DNA from: Galerina marginata
Lineage: Eukaryota > Basidiomycota > Agaricomycetes > Agaricales > Galerinaceae
Length of the DNA: 64,000 bases
NCBI GenBank assembly: GCA_023014335.1
Contig: JAECYW010000009.1
Location: 2,790,001-2,854,000 of the forward strand
Reading direction: 5' to 3'
The first letter of the stretch is position 1. Each line of letters begins with the position of its first letter. The position numbers and the translations under genes are program-made. Below are positions 1 through 12,329 of the stretch, piece after piece. The notes below the pieces were generated by a model, which was given only the letters and a program-made list of their open reading frames with translations, was not told the DNA's origin and searched no databases.

Positions 1-1022
1 ACAAAACGAGTAGCGCAGAACTCGACGAAGCCATCCGGTCAATGTTTCGCTGGTATCGAGGTTCCGCCATATGCATCATCCATCTTGCAGAGACCGAGAC
101 GAAGGAATGGCCGGGATCTCTATTGACGCCCGATCCATGGTTCAGCAGGGGCTGGACTCTTCAGGAGCTACTGGCGCCGCCCAAAGTCAAGTTCTACAGT
201 TCCAGTTGGGATGAATGCACGACGGTACCAAACGATAAGTCTGACCAACTCCTCACATCGGTCATTCGGGATCCTCGTCGGTCAAGTTACAGTGGCCTTG
301 AAGGCAAGTCCATAGTCGACTGGCTTTCGGAGGTCACCAAAGTCCCAGCAAACGATTTGATCCATTTCGAGCCAGGTTTGGGCAATCTTAGGCAACGGCT
401 GTCCTGGTCATCAACGAGATCGACAACGCGAGTTGAAGATATGGCCTACTGCCTTGTCGGTATCTTCAACATTAATTTATCGATCGCCTATGGGGAGGGA
501 GAATCGTCGTTCTATCGATTTCAGCAAGCCATCATGGAGCGTTCAAACGATCGCAACATCTTTCAGTGGTCTGGTACTCCATCGGAATCATCTTCCATGC
601 TCGCGAGCGAACCCAAGTGCTTCGATCCTAGTTATTATCGGCTTATCGATGCAGACACAGCCGAATCACCTACCCTCTCACCCTTGGACCCGACTTTCAT
701 GCTTACGAACAACGGATTGCGAATTACCATGTCACTATACAGTAAAGAGTCGTCGTTGGACTGGCTGAACAGGCGGATGCGGGATCCTCAGTATCCTACT
801 AGAACCTGGGACAGTATAAAGCAAGCAAATCCAACGACCCAGCAAGCAGTTAGATTGGCCGTTCTCGGGTATTCTGCTGGAGATCCTGTGCGCTTGATAC
901 TGATAGAACAACGAGTTCAAGGTCACCTTTGTTATCTCAGATACCCGGCAGATCCTAAGGATAGCTATGGATTGCTGACGGATGAAACATTGGCGAAACC
1001 CGAACTAATTTATATACGATGA
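1..1022 (+). CDS. HET-domain protein, C-terminal part (5' end outside window)
   Basis: Frame 3 is open from the left edge to the TGA at 1020-1022, so the start codon lies upstream; the first ATG in the window (42) is internal. The visible 339 residues hold the second half of an Agaricomycete HET domain: DKTSSAELDEAIRSMFRWY at the edge, RGWTLQELLAP about 40 residues later, and TTRVEDMAYCLVGIFNINL followed by YGEGESSFYRFQQ. In this family the missing N-terminus normally carries the LSHTWGDE-type motif. HET proteins are linked to heterokaryon incompatibility and programmed cell death in ascomycetes; in basidiomycetes the role is inferred. The C-terminal 150 residues are not recognisable. No intron is needed in the visible part. 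This is one of three HET genes in the first 18 kb. Confidence 0.85.
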   Translation, partial: KTSSAELDEAIRSMFRWYRGSAICIIHLAETETKEWPGSLLTPDPWFSRGWTLQELLAPPKVKFYSSSWDECTTVPNDKSDQLLTSVIRDPRRSSYSGLEGKSIVDWLSEVTKVPANDLIHFEPGLGNLRQRLSWSSTRSTTRVEDMAYCLVGIFNINLSIAYGEGESSFYRFQQAIMERSNDRNIFQWSGTPSESSSMLASEPKCFDPSYYRLIDADTAESPTLSPLDPTFMLTNNGLRITMSLYSKESSLDWLNRRMRDPQYPTRTWDSIKQANPTTQQAVRLAVLGYSAGDPVRLILIEQRVQGHLCYLRYPADPKDSYGLLTDETLAKPELIYIR

Positions 1023-2471
1023 GGTTGTACAGTTAGGCTCGTCGATCTTCCCATTCGCACTTCCCTTAATTTCTCTCCATTCCGCTCTACTTGTCGCTAT
1101 GTTGCCATTCCAGCTTGTACCTAAATCCGACTTATCAGACGTACAGTCACATGGAACTCTTTGTATATAAACAATCGTTTTTTTTTGGTTGGTCTGTTTC
1201 AAATCGCTGCGTACCTGCTGGTCAGCAGCATCTGGTGCCGCACGTCACTAAGCAAATTCCTTCCCATTAGTTCAATCCGTATTGATTCTCCATCCAGTTC
1301 AGTCGTTACTGGAAATTTTGAGGGCATTCGGTACTGCTTCCGACCTGCCAATTCGGTAAGGCGAGTTTCTTCTAGATACAGTATACTGACGTTCCTTGGG
1401 ACACTGACGTTCCTTGGGACAAACGCAAATTTTGAGCCCAAATTTTGCTGATACGCTTTCATATTTTGCAAGTCTATAGATATAGTATAGACACATGTTC
1501 GGGTAAAATTTCGAGCCAATCGAAGCAATCCTCCCTCCTCTGGATTGAAAACAAGTAGAAATTTGGGCCGTTTTTACCGTAAAACTTTTCTCTCACGCCA
1601 TTTAAGTCACTTCGGGCAACTATTTCGTAGTAATTTTGATATGTATATGTAGCCACGGTTTTTACCTTTAAAATGCACTTGGAATGGTATAATTCTGATG
1701 AGATTTGCCCCCAGAACTGACGCCTTTTGCGCAAGTGTGACAGATTTGGAGGGACAAATGCCGGTCCGCATGGTTGCGTGACATTTTGATGTGCGGGGAC
1801 AGTTGTGAAATTGGCTGAGTCACACTGTCCCAAGGAACGTCAAACGTGACATTGACCTATGCATACTAATTGACCTAGCACCACCGTTTGCTCACATTTC
1901 GCCATAAAATTCGACCGATGTATACACAATAGTAAGCTAATTTAGTGACCATAATTTTTTTTGCGCGAGATTCATTAAACGCCCCGGAATAAAATGTTGT
2001 CCCAAGGAACGTCAGTATACTGTATATGACGACAGTACGCTGTTGACAAGCTCGAGGGCAATGTAAAAAACATTCAACTTGGGAAGAGGGGGTAAACAGG
2101 TCTTGGAAATGGGAAGTTGGACGGAGTGAAGGTGATTACGATGCGGTATTCCTGGGGTTGTTCCTTGTACCATAAAATCGTGACGAGTGGCGTCCTTTTT
2201 CCGTGGTTGTGGGGATGGGCGGAAGGCAGTGAAAACGGTATGGCCATTGGACAACTCCTTGCTGATGCGCTCGGAGTTGAGACCTCCTTTAATATCCGAA
2301 TATAAAGATCACAAGGCTTCGCTAAGGACTTGACCCGAACTGTTGATCCCCGATAGTGCAGCTCCTGGTCATCGAAGAGGTTGACGACTTGGATTTGAAG
2401 ATATGGCTTGGATCCATATAAACACATTGCTTGCTACATCCCAAAATCAAAGCCATTGTTTGTAAATCGTT
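1023..2471. other. gene-free spacer holding a MITE
   Basis: AT-rich spacer between the left-edge HET gene and the 3' end of the F-box-like gene. The only structure I can support is the inverted-repeat element at 1379-2022, described separately. Short open frames here (for example around 1161-1528, both strands) run through the element and its repeats, and none resembles a protein. 2023-2471 shows nothing further. Confidence 0.6.
1379..2022. mobile_element. 644-bp Tc1/mariner-type MITE
   Basis: The left end (1379-1403) and right end (1998-2022) are perfect inverted repeats starting CAGTATACTGACGTTCC and flanked by TA (1377-1378 and 2023-2024), the target duplication typical of Tc1/mariner elements. 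The inner part of the repeat (CTGACGTTCCTTGGGAC) recurs in tandem at 1404-1420 and in inverted orientation at about 1826-1842, so the ends have been partly duplicated. There is no transposase frame, so the element is non-autonomous. The ends are identical, which suggests a fairly recent insertion. Confidence 0.75.
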
Positions 2472-3805
2472 TCAATGACCCTTTCGGAACGATAACAGGC
2501 AATCGAGCCCGTCTATCGCACGTAGCGTTCCGAGGTGTGCTAAATGGTGGTTTTCGAGATCTGCCAATGCCGGCTGAGGCCCAGCAGTGTCATCCCAGGG
2601 CGAACGTTGGGAGATACGAAAGATGAGATCGAAGGTGGCGAGACAGGGAAATCCAGTTCTGCGAACTGTAGAGTCGAGGCGCTTCAAATGGTGCTCGCCA
2701 AGCGGACAGTCATTGAAGTCGAGAGAAACCTCTAGTTCGAGGTATTCAAGGATATTGTGGCCAGATATGTGATGTAATTCTTCGCAGAATCCTTGGAAAG
2801 GATCGTCGTCGACTGGTTCTGAGGCGAGGATAATCTGCAGCGTCGTCAATGTGCGGAATGAACCTGCCAAAATGGCGTTGCCGAATCCTTGAAGTCCTAA
2901 AGAACAAGCTACTAGAATCAAAATAAATAAATAACGTGCACGGCAAAACACAGCTGTAGATATAACAGACCTTCATAGCTAAGCTGTTCAATTGACTGAC
3001 CGCACCGCAAAATTCTCTCGGCCTCCACAGCATGCATTTGTTTTGTCACACACATAACCAGGCCTTCTGCGGACGCAAAATTGAACGGTGGGACAGCAGA
3101 GCCCGAGGATTGGAGGCAAACTTGACCGTCAAGCACGACCTCCATCATTCTCCGAGGCCAACGTAACCGTCCAGCTGAATAATTTCGTACGTTGGCGTAC
3201 GGTGAGGTGTTCAAACCTGTAGCATGTTCGACGATGGTCATTCTGATGCAGAGGTAGTCTTCCTCCTCTACATCTAGCAATTCGCTACGGTGGGTGAAGG
3301 CATAAAACGGAAAGTCTTTAATGCTACGGACGTTGAGGTGAGACAGGTGTTCTTTTCGTAAAACCGTCTCGACCGCGACATAGAACTCGTCGGCGCGTGG
3401 GTCATTCCTAAAAGATGTCCAGTCAAGGATTGGTGGAAAATGTCGAGAGGTCTGTCTCCAGTGCAAGTTCAGCCCAGTAAGTCGATCCAAGGACGAGAGT
3501 ATGTGTGCAATGATGGATATCGTACCGTCTTCTATGTCTGGCCTGGTAAGTGAATAGCTGAAGAACAGGACATAACTGGCGATATGAGGCGACCCATTGA
3601 GGATATCGTCTAGTCGCGTAATGACTATCCTTCTCTGAGGAGGACGATGGTTGAATTCGATTCTTCGAAATATGACTTTCTGGCAAAGAGGGAGCAGGTC
3701 ATTACAAGACAGGGATAAGGATTTCAATGCGTTGAGTTCCTCTGGTATGTGTGGACTGAATTCTTCGACAATGTGAGAGAAAATATCATGCGGAAGCGAC
3801 GCCAT
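2472..3805 (-). CDS. F-box-like domain protein
   Basis: Two exons, 3805-2971 and 2896-2472, with a 74-nt intron (GTCTGT...CTTTAG); 1260 nt, 419 aa. The N-terminus (MASLPHDIFSHIVEEF, then a Leu/Ser-rich stretch to about residue 50) matches the F-box-like start common in the large, expanded Agaricomycete F-box family, followed by a leucine-rich, weakly repetitive body. Such proteins are presumed SCF ubiquitin-ligase receptors that recruit substrates through the C-terminal region; no substrate can be inferred. The ATG at 3805 is the first in frame. The family is fast-evolving and usually lacks close orthologues. Confidence 0.7.
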
Positions 3806-4177
3806 GAAGATGTACGGGACTGAAAATTGGAGGAAAGGCCAAGTCGGGGCAGTGATAAATTAGCTCGGGCCGTATTGCACAGCAGTGGCACTGCCACAGA
3901 CATCATCCTCGAGAGATTCAACCACGACTTTTGGAGAGCATCAAAATTTAATATTGTAATACAGAAGGTATACGATAATAAAGAAATGCTACAATCAGGA
4001 AACAGTATTGTGGGTAACATATGTGATGAAACTTTGGGTATGTATCTTTGACTTGTCTGTTATAGACGAGAACGGCGCGAGCATAAATAGCCATGTTCTG
4101 TGTCAGAATAGGATCTAAGTTAAGTATAGGTGGGTAGTTGGAATTGTGTAGAAGCAAGCGACACAGGAAAAGTATCC
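3806..4177. other. short spacer, nothing recognised
   Basis: This spacer lies between the start of the F-box-like gene and the stop of the HIT-like gene, both minus, so it should contain the F-box gene promoter and the HIT gene 3' UTR. I see no repeat, RNA gene or convincing open frame. Confidence 0.5.
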
Positions 4178-5313
4178 TTACACCTGTGTACCGTTCTTCC
4201 CAAAGCTAAGGACCAACCCAAGTCTCGTAAGCGTGCGCCTCCACCAGGGCTCTGTCGAATGAGTATCGTACCTTCTTCCTGAAATTTCTTCTTCAATGAC
4301 TTCGATAACAGCCTGTGCTGGAACCGTCTTCCAATCGTGGACGTCAGCGCTGAACTGACGAAATTCGGGATCCAGCAGAATGACATGCATGTGAAGGTGT
4401 CCGATACTTGCTTCAGGCGCGGGATGAAACCCAAGAAGGAACGCGTCCTCGTCTGTCGGATTATACTGCAGACGAAGGTCGTCTGAGAATTTCTCGCTCG
4501 ATGCGATGACCTCTCTCATTACACCATTGAAGCTGTCCACTTTCTCTGGGGCATGAGATTCAAGGGAAGCTCTGACGGCCGAGGCGCGTCGGTCCACGGC
4601 TATTTTAAACCACCCAGTGACCTTAGCTATGGATTCTGGCCTGCTCCAGAAACTGCGGAAATGTTCCACCAACTCTTTTATAATCGAAGTATCATCCAGA
4701 GCCACGGCGTTGTAAACTGAGGGGGATGGGTAATTATCGACAGAGTTTCTTCCGACAGGATAGAAGAAACTTTACCTCTCTTTTTCGGTATAACCATAAT
4801 ATGCATGTACGACATGCCAGCCGTGGCTGTTTTATCCTTACCATCAGGATCCCACTTAGCAAGGTATTGGCGCTTATCATGGCTCGCGGAATTCCCGATA
4901 ACGAGAGAATCAGCGGTCTCCGAAAACACTTGATCTGGGTGGGTCTTCAGGTAGTCCTGAAAGCGAAAGGAAATACCGATATTAATTCGAAGGTTCTGGC
5001 TTCACGAGGAGAAGCGCACCGAGAAGAAAGTGTCAGATTTTTCCCAGTTTCCTTGACCTCCAGGCCTCTTTTTGCCAATTAAGGCATGGGGAATGAGCCC
5101 TTTCCTATCACAAAAATCAGCACTGGCTCCCAATGATATTGAAGAATAATCCTTGTTAAACGGACGATGCTCTACTCACAGAACGGTGTAGTTGTGGTCA
5201 TTATCGCCATTTGCGTACGCCACGAGGTCGGCGGTAAATTCTGGATTTTCTTTGAAGGCCTTGCGTTTCTGGATGAAAAGTTGTTTGCGTTCAGCATAGA
5301 CAGAAGGCTCCAT
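4178..5313 (-). CDS. fungal HIT-like protein
   Basis: Four exons: 5313-5180, 5122-5020, 4956-4776, 4716-4178 (introns of 57, 63 and 59 nt); 957 nt, 318 aa. The signature is the histidine triad IGHLHMHV (HxHxH) in the last exon, followed by PEFRQFSADVHDWKTVP as in basidiomycete HIT-like proteins. Upstream landmarks of the same family are GLIPHALIG in exon 2, and VFSETADSL and GMSYMHIMVIPKKR in exon 3. HIT proteins are nucleotide hydrolases or transferases in which the central His attacks the alpha-phosphate; the family also contains DcpS and aprataxin. The substrate of this fungal subgroup is not established. The start was set at ATG 5313, the only one giving a phase-consistent first exon. Confidence 0.8.
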
Positions 5314-5886
5314 TGAGAAAGGCAAGTGGTGGTTGGTGGTAAAGCCTGAATGGTGGGCTTCCAGCTTGAGGACTGCAATATATAGCAGACTCGCTGTGGG
5401 TCATACTAGTTGCAGGTTACCAGATGATAAGGCGGAATGGCAGTGCGCGCAAAGGAAGAGGAGAGTTGGGCCAAAACCGGTCCGATCATTGGATCAACAC
5501 ATGCTGTCCTCCTTCCCACACAGCGTGACTGAGTGTCCTCGACTCTTCCTCGACTCTTCCAGTCCTTTTGCACTGCATCCACTGCTTTCTTATCATCATG
5601 ACTCTCTGAAATAGTCTATTCTTTCACCTAGAGTCAATCTACATGTCTAGCAGCACTTATGGTTGTGTGACTGTCTTCAAAATCCGGTATAAATAGACTC
5701 TGGGCGGTACCCGACCATAATTCAGAACATTGGCCCGAGTCATTGGCATTGAGGTAAAAAAAACTATGGTAGCAATCAATCACTCCCTTTGCGTCGGATT
5801 ATAGATTGCATCCAAATTGCATCTTTAGTTTGATTTAGCCATGAACCGTAAGTTAGACAAAATATTACAGGGGATAAAGTACATTT
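5314..5886. other. spacer between HIT-like gene and VPS15 gene
   Basis: This 573-bp spacer holds the presumptive promoter of the HIT-like gene and the 3' region of the VPS15 gene. A TATAAATAG-like stretch lies near 5688 on the plus strand, but no gene starts downstream of it. I see no repeat or RNA gene. Confidence 0.4.
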
Positions 5887-8800
5887 TTATGAGCTTTGTT
5901 CAACTTGTTCAACTCTCCAAACTTTGATCACGCCAGCGCGATCGCCGCTGATAATCCCTCCTCGGAACGGTGAGTCCACACACGCAAGAGCAGTGATAAC
6001 ATCTTGATGGTTCTTCAGTAGATTCTGTTGACTGTGTGTTATTAAAGAAATCCGCTGTGGAGGTCGATTTGCAGAATTGCTGGCCGGTGTTCGGGGCCAA
6101 GTCTCAACAAAAGTTGTTGCGTCGCCATTACTCGATGTTGTTGTGCTGAAAGGGCGTCAGAGACAACAACAAAGCCGATTGGAACAAATATTTACCTGTA
6201 GGATGGTTTTTCATTGTCGTTATCGAGCCCATTCAGCACACTCGTACGCTCAAACTTCGCCAGATCCCACAGCCGAATTTTCCAATCGTCAGAACCAGTG
6301 ATCATGAACCCGCGACCCGTAGGACGAGAAGAACTGGGCTCCAGTTCGCCAAATTCAGACCTCTGGAAGGTTGAATAACCTCCAAAGTCGGATCCAACCA
6401 CCAATGCACGTACGTCGGGTGTCGGAGATTGAGGAAGCTCATCTCTGAGCAATTGGCGCGAGGATTCGTTGAATTCGCCATTACTTTGACGTGACCGAAC
6501 AAGAGCAGCAATGGCGGCGGCAGGAGTTGTTTCTGCGTCTTTTCCGGGAACCTCTTGAGGTTCTGGAATAGGATCTGTAGGTGATCCTGTTCTTGTTACG
6601 AAGGTTTCCACAAGAACCGCTTTCTCGATATCCCAGACCTCGACCAAATTCGTGGATGACCGATCAGAGTTTTTCTTCGACGATTCCAGAGCGACCATGA
6701 TCCACTTCCCTCTACCCTTAGAAGGATGAACAACACATTGATGAATCCTAACCGATTTCCCGGCAGCAGCAACGCCGACATGCCAGCTCCGAATCAACAG
6801 CCCGAACCGCTTGTCCCAAAGTGTCAAAACACCAGTGGACGTCCCTACGACGATCCAGGCCCTTTTTCTGTCTATACAGAGGGATGTTATAGGCCCATAA
6901 TGTCTTGGGTTTTCCATCGTCTGAAGGAGGCGCATGGTTCTAAGATCCAAAACAGTGATAACTGAATGTGTGGTTGCATACACGAGATTTGATGAGGAAT
7001 CTACATCATTGTTAACCGATTGATATTAGGACAAAAGTTAAGAAACAAACCGGTGTTGTAATGGGTCATGCATGTTATGTATTCACCAACATTTTCAACC
7101 CTATGTTCTCTGATAACTTGCAGCTTGCTATATTTCGGTAACGCCCCTCCTTGCGTGATATGGACCCGAACGATATGCAAACTACCATCATCTGCGGCAC
7201 TGGCAAAGCAATGGACACCTTCAAGGATACACACGCACTTAACTCGTGCATGGTGTTGACCATAAGTATGTCGGGGTTTGCTCGTCACGTTCCGCTCTAG
7301 TCTCGCTGTATCCCACACTTTGACTGTCTTGTCGTCCGAAGAAGAGACAAAGAACATATGGTCAGGAGAAACAGCAAAACCTGTGACAGCATCGGAATGA
7401 GAAGACATATTGGCGATGAGGTTGGCTTCAATGCGTCTGTTATGGGCATCTCGTGTGGAGAAGTTGGGCCGCGACACATTGCGACGTCGGATTGGACCTT
7501 CGTGAACCTTTGGACCAAAATCTTGCTGCAATTCACGATTGTTGTCCAAGTACAGATTCTCGAGGAGGTTACTGATGCCAGGTTCTTGACCGTCTATTAC
7601 TATAAATCAGCCATTTCCCGGAGTTCCCTAACGAAATCACTTACCGTATGTCGAAATGGCTAGGGAGGATGGAGGACGCGGCATTCGAGGGCCACGTAAA
7701 GTTGCAGACATCGACATGGGCGAGGATCTGCCCGATTCATCAGGCGAGCCTTCGGAACGAATTTTGAAATGTGCCTCCAACAACCCAGTCGCATTGGCCT
7801 TCGAAGATCCAATAGCAGGAGCCGCCTTCTGACCATCTGTGCTGCCAACCTGCAGTCGGCTAACAGGACGAAAAGAAACGGAATTTGTTGTTGAGATAAT
7901 CGAGTCCGTGGGGCTTCCTGGACGGTCAGGTCCTGGGCTAGGAGCAGCAGACAAAGAAGTAGTGGACGAGTTAGCAACTGGAGATATAGCAGTGCGGGCA
8001 TCCCGAGGGGTGTTCGCTACACTCAAAGAAGAGGCAGACGCATTAATCGTGGCCAATCTTCTCCGCAGATCTTCAAACGGTGCCCCAGAACCAGCAGTAT
8101 CGGCGCTGGAGAACCGGTGGACCCGTGAAGGGCTGAGGATGGGAGTCCGAGATGACGACGTTGTATTCGTTTTTCGTGACGAAATCGAGGGAATCCGAGA
8201 CGATCGCGTTGAAATATCGGTGTTCCGTGCCTTGAGGAATACTGTTTGGGGCACTACACCCAGCTTCTGCAACTCGACGTCTCCGATAACCTTGAGGCTC
8301 TTCCCAGTGTCAGGTTCGTAATTGAGTCGGGAGGTAAAACTTGATGTCGCATTCGCGAGCTTGAGGATATAATCCCGCAAAGCAAGCAATTTGCTCTCGT
8401 CGCTCGGTGTCATGCCCAGCTGTTGGAGCTTGGTAAGATGAGCTTCATCGCTACACCGCTGATTATCAGCCAGGAATTCTCAAATGGGCCATCATGAAGT
8501 ATGAACTAACTCTTCGGATTTATTTCTCGCGATATTACTATTTCCTGTTTTCCGCATGGATATCACACTTTCTCGTGGTGACTCGACCTTATTCGTAAGT
8601 CTCCTAGGACCTCGCCAAAAGGAGGATTTATCAGCCTTCATCGCCCACTGAACAGAGGCATCGAGGATTTGCCGAGGAAGCTGGGGACAGGTTAGTCATA
8701 TAAATAATGATACAATGGGCAGATACCCGTACCGGTGGCTTCATAGCAGCCAACAAACTCTGCTCGTCGATTTTTTCCACGTCCGATTTCAGAAAATGCC

Positions 8801-11687
8801 GCAACGATGGGTAAAGAATACACCAAATGTCGCTTGGTGGAAGATGTTGACCAGCAGATGTAATGAAAGCCGCCGCGCCTAGTATGAAAAATTGAAATTA
8901 TCATCTGAGGATGCACAGCATAAATTTGTGTTCACCTTGTCGTATCCATATGTTTGGATGATACAGGAATCCCAGAGTCGCGCTCATCAGCTCCCATATC
9001 CGCATCTTCTGGAAAAGACCCAGTTCGCACAGACTTGTCAAAGCTGCCAAGACCTTCGCCACGACGGACTCCTCAACATCTATAGCAAAAGTATGAGATA
9101 GGTAAACAAAAGTTACGACAGTAATACCTGAAAGAGCCTGAACCATCAAGGGGAGAATGTACTCTTCCAAACTTCTACCTCCGGCACAAGCAGCTACGTC
9201 CACGATGCTTTCAAAGAATGCATATCGTAACAGCCAATCTCTGTCGTTGAGATACGTGATCATGTGACTGAGTAAAACATCGTTGGTTTTCTGCCTGCCA
9301 AGGAAGATACACAATGACGAGATATCATGCAGAACTGCGCGTTTGACAATACTAGAAGGGTCCATGAGAAGCGCGGAAAGGTGTTCTTGGATGTGGCTTT
9401 GCAGCTCCTGCATGCTGGCGTCATAAGAAACCTAAGGAAGCACGATCACAACCAGAAATTTCAACAACAAAAGGTGACCATACTTCGAAGTTGGCACTCT
9501 CGTATTCATGGGCTTCCGCACTAAGTTTGAAAGCTCCGTGCGCTTTCAACGCCTGTCCCATTTCCAGGTAGCGGACAGCCGTGTCTGCTAATTGGACGAT
9601 GCATTGTGCGTACGTACACCGCACGGAAACCTCAGGGTCTTGCACCAGATGTTTGATATGAGGTATGATGTATTCAGGGAAGATGGAGACGTTGGATGGT
9701 GTGATCACAGAAACGAGCATAAGCTGGATAGTAAGCCAGGTAAATACGTGAGTACAACTTGGATAACCAGTGACTTACAGTCTGCATCAGGGTGCGTAAT
9801 GCCGCTGAACGGACGAGGGCTGCGTCGTCATGGAGGAGCTCAACGATGTATGGAACCATGCGATCCAATTTGGCTTCGTCCGTCAAGTGGCAAGCCAACG
9901 CAAGGAATACGTCGAGTGCACGAACTTTGGAGCTTGGAAGGCTGCAATTGCGGATGTTAGCAGCAACTAATGCCAGAATTATAAGGGCAACTCCATCTGC
10001 AAAGATTTCAACGGCAATTCAAGGTGAACGTCAACAAGGGACTAACCCTCATTAGCGGCAGTCCTTCTTCCATTCGCTGATCCAATTAAACCGGAGTCAC
10101 GATTAGGGATGTGAAGTTCGACAGGTAAAATATCCTATAATGCCAATCAGCCAAAGGATGGCATAGAACCAGTCTTATCTTAACCCACCTGAAAAGGCTT
10201 GGAGGTGGTGTTCGTCGAGGGCAGGTATTCAACCTTCACGTCCATCTCGTGTTCAGAATCCGTCTCCGAAACGATATAAGGCTCTATGCTTTCGTAATCC
10301 GACCATATTCTCTCCAACCGATGATCAGAGTCACTGGGAAGGAGGTCGCTCTTTCCCTCAGTGCCTACATTGAGAGTGGTGTTTACCGTCCCCGTAGTAG
10401 TTGTCCGCATCGTGCCCGATAATGAAGGTGGAACCGAGGGCTGGCCTGTTGCGGAAGCGGGCGGATTGTTAAGACCCAAAGTTTCGCTTGATAATTCATT
10501 GATTGAGGAAACATAGTTGTGGAGGAATGAGTAGAACGCCTCAGGGAAGACAGTCCCACGTGAAGTGTGAAGCAGCGTATCAAATGTTGGGCGATCGGCG
10601 GGGTCAAGGTTAATCATGAGCTTGATGAGATTCTACTGTCGACGATAAGTCCAATGCGTATCTTATGACTGAAAGTTACTCACTTCAACGCCTTCATCTC
10701 CAATAGCTGTCAAATGCCCATCGACTTTATATTCACCCTCCCTATACTTGAACAACTGGCTCAAAGTGAACAAGGGAGCTCCCTCCAAGAACAGCTCTGC
10801 GATGACGCAACCAGCACTGAAGCAATCCATGGCTTCCGTCACCTTCCCATCACGCTTGGCTTCAACTTCGTCCATTGCAATCCTCGACTTTTTGGCACTT
10901 ATCTCAGGGTTGCTGGCTTGAGTATAGAATCGCTCGGGCGCAAGATAGCAAGTGCGGCGGCCAGACATGTCGAAGTAAAAAGAGAAATCTGCAGGATCGT
11001 CTAGGGGGAGATAGGTGGGTTTGTAGGACGCGAAGTCGGTGAGGTAGATCCAATTCCATGACGTAACAAGAATGTTCTCTGACTTTATATCGCCATGGGA
11101 GATCTTCCTATTGCGGGCATCGCGCAGGGCGTTTAATAGTTGGAATGAGATCCATTTCTTTTCCACCACGCTGAGAAATGGTCGTGTGCTGCGGACCAAT
11201 TGAGACTACAAAAGTAGAACATGAATACGCGAACGTACCTGATTCTATCGTACAAACTGCTCGCAAGCCATTGTCTGATGATATAACCAGCCTTATCCGT
11301 CTCCACAAATGCCTGGTAGTTATAAATGTTTGCGATGTCGGCCAGGGCTTCTCGATCGACTGCATGACAGTGAGGGATGCGTTCGTTAACCACACAGAGT
11401 ATCCAAACACGTACTCTTCATTCGTCGGTGATGAGTCCGCAAAGACAGTCCGGGATCAGGTTTAATAAAGATCTTGACTACCAGATATCCATTTCTATGT
11501 CGGCATTTAACGGTCTTCAGGAACCGCGCTGAACCTAAACTGAAGATCTTTCATTAAAGAACGAGAACACCAAAATCACAAAAACATACTTCTTCTCAAA
11601 GATAATATCCCCCCCAAGTTCGGCAACAAAGGAATCCAATGCGACGGTTGTGCGCGTCAGTGCTGATCCTGAGTGTACGTTGCCCAT
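5887..11687 (-). CDS. VPS15: serine/threonine-protein kinase VPS15 (PI3-kinase regulatory subunit)
   Basis: Sixteen exons: 11687-11590, 11539-11415, 11359-11239, 11188-10684, 10632-10189, 10134-10047, 9996-9779, 9723-9484, 9431-9128, 9079-8936, 8878-8733, 8680-8511, 8450-7645, 7593-7051, 7000-6196, 6145-5887. All phases agree; 1671 aa. The start MGNVHSGS gives a Gly2 N-myristoylation signal, as in known Vps15. The kinase domain covers about residues 30-330 with catalytic loop HGDIKSEN (about 146-153). The usual DFG reads DFA (166-168) and the Gly-rich loop is degenerate (NLGSARFLKTVK), as is characteristic of Vps15. HEAT-like repeats follow (about 460-830) and a C-terminal WD40 propeller (about 1150-1671, ending in GVIKVWRVE). 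Vps15 anchors and activates Vps34 in complexes I and II for autophagy and endosomal sorting. Introns are 48-60 nt. Confidence 0.95.
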
Positions 11688-12329
11688 GACCTCGAGAGTG
11701 TGAGCAGTGCAAGTTGGCCAGAATTCAAGAAGGAGTCGCTTAATAGAATGGCGGACGCTCAATGACGGTTATGAGGAGGAGACTATTAGTATGTGATGGT
11801 GGTTGAGGACGAAGAGCAGTGAGCACCGTGTTCAGGAAAGTTCAGCTCCCGGACCGCGACTGTTATGTCAGGCTTGGATCAGACCGTCAACCAAGCTCGT
11901 CCAAACCGAGCACACAGCCACCCGATCACAATTATCCATCAATTGATACCGAATTCGTCCACTAGCTCGACGAAAGAGTGAATACGTTGAAATTGCACAA
12001 ATTGCAACTTACTAGCATTCTGGTATGATGCGTTTTTCTGCTTCATGTCATTAGAAATATTAATATTAATGCAGCAGTTGACTATGCCCACGTTCCAACC
12101 AGAGTAGAGCGGTTTCGATCCTACAATTTTAGCAAGTCTTGATGGACATCGGATATCCGAGTCCTATTGCGTTGATCAATGATGGACGAACAACTTCATG
12201 AGAACGGATAGACAAAAAAGCAACGGCACATAAACCATTCGCATTCCGGCATCACCTAATATTTCCGACACCAAACTCACAAAAAATAACTGAGGCGCAT
12301 CGAGATCATATTGGGAAGTTCATTGGATC
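11688..12329. other. VPS15 upstream region
   Basis: This 642-bp spacer lies between the VPS15 start and the stop of the minus-strand HET gene. It should contain the VPS15 promoter and the HET gene 3' UTR. Upstream of the VPS15 ATG the frame stays open for 25 codons, but only from a TTG, so ATG 11687 is the start. No other feature was seen. Confidence 0.5.
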
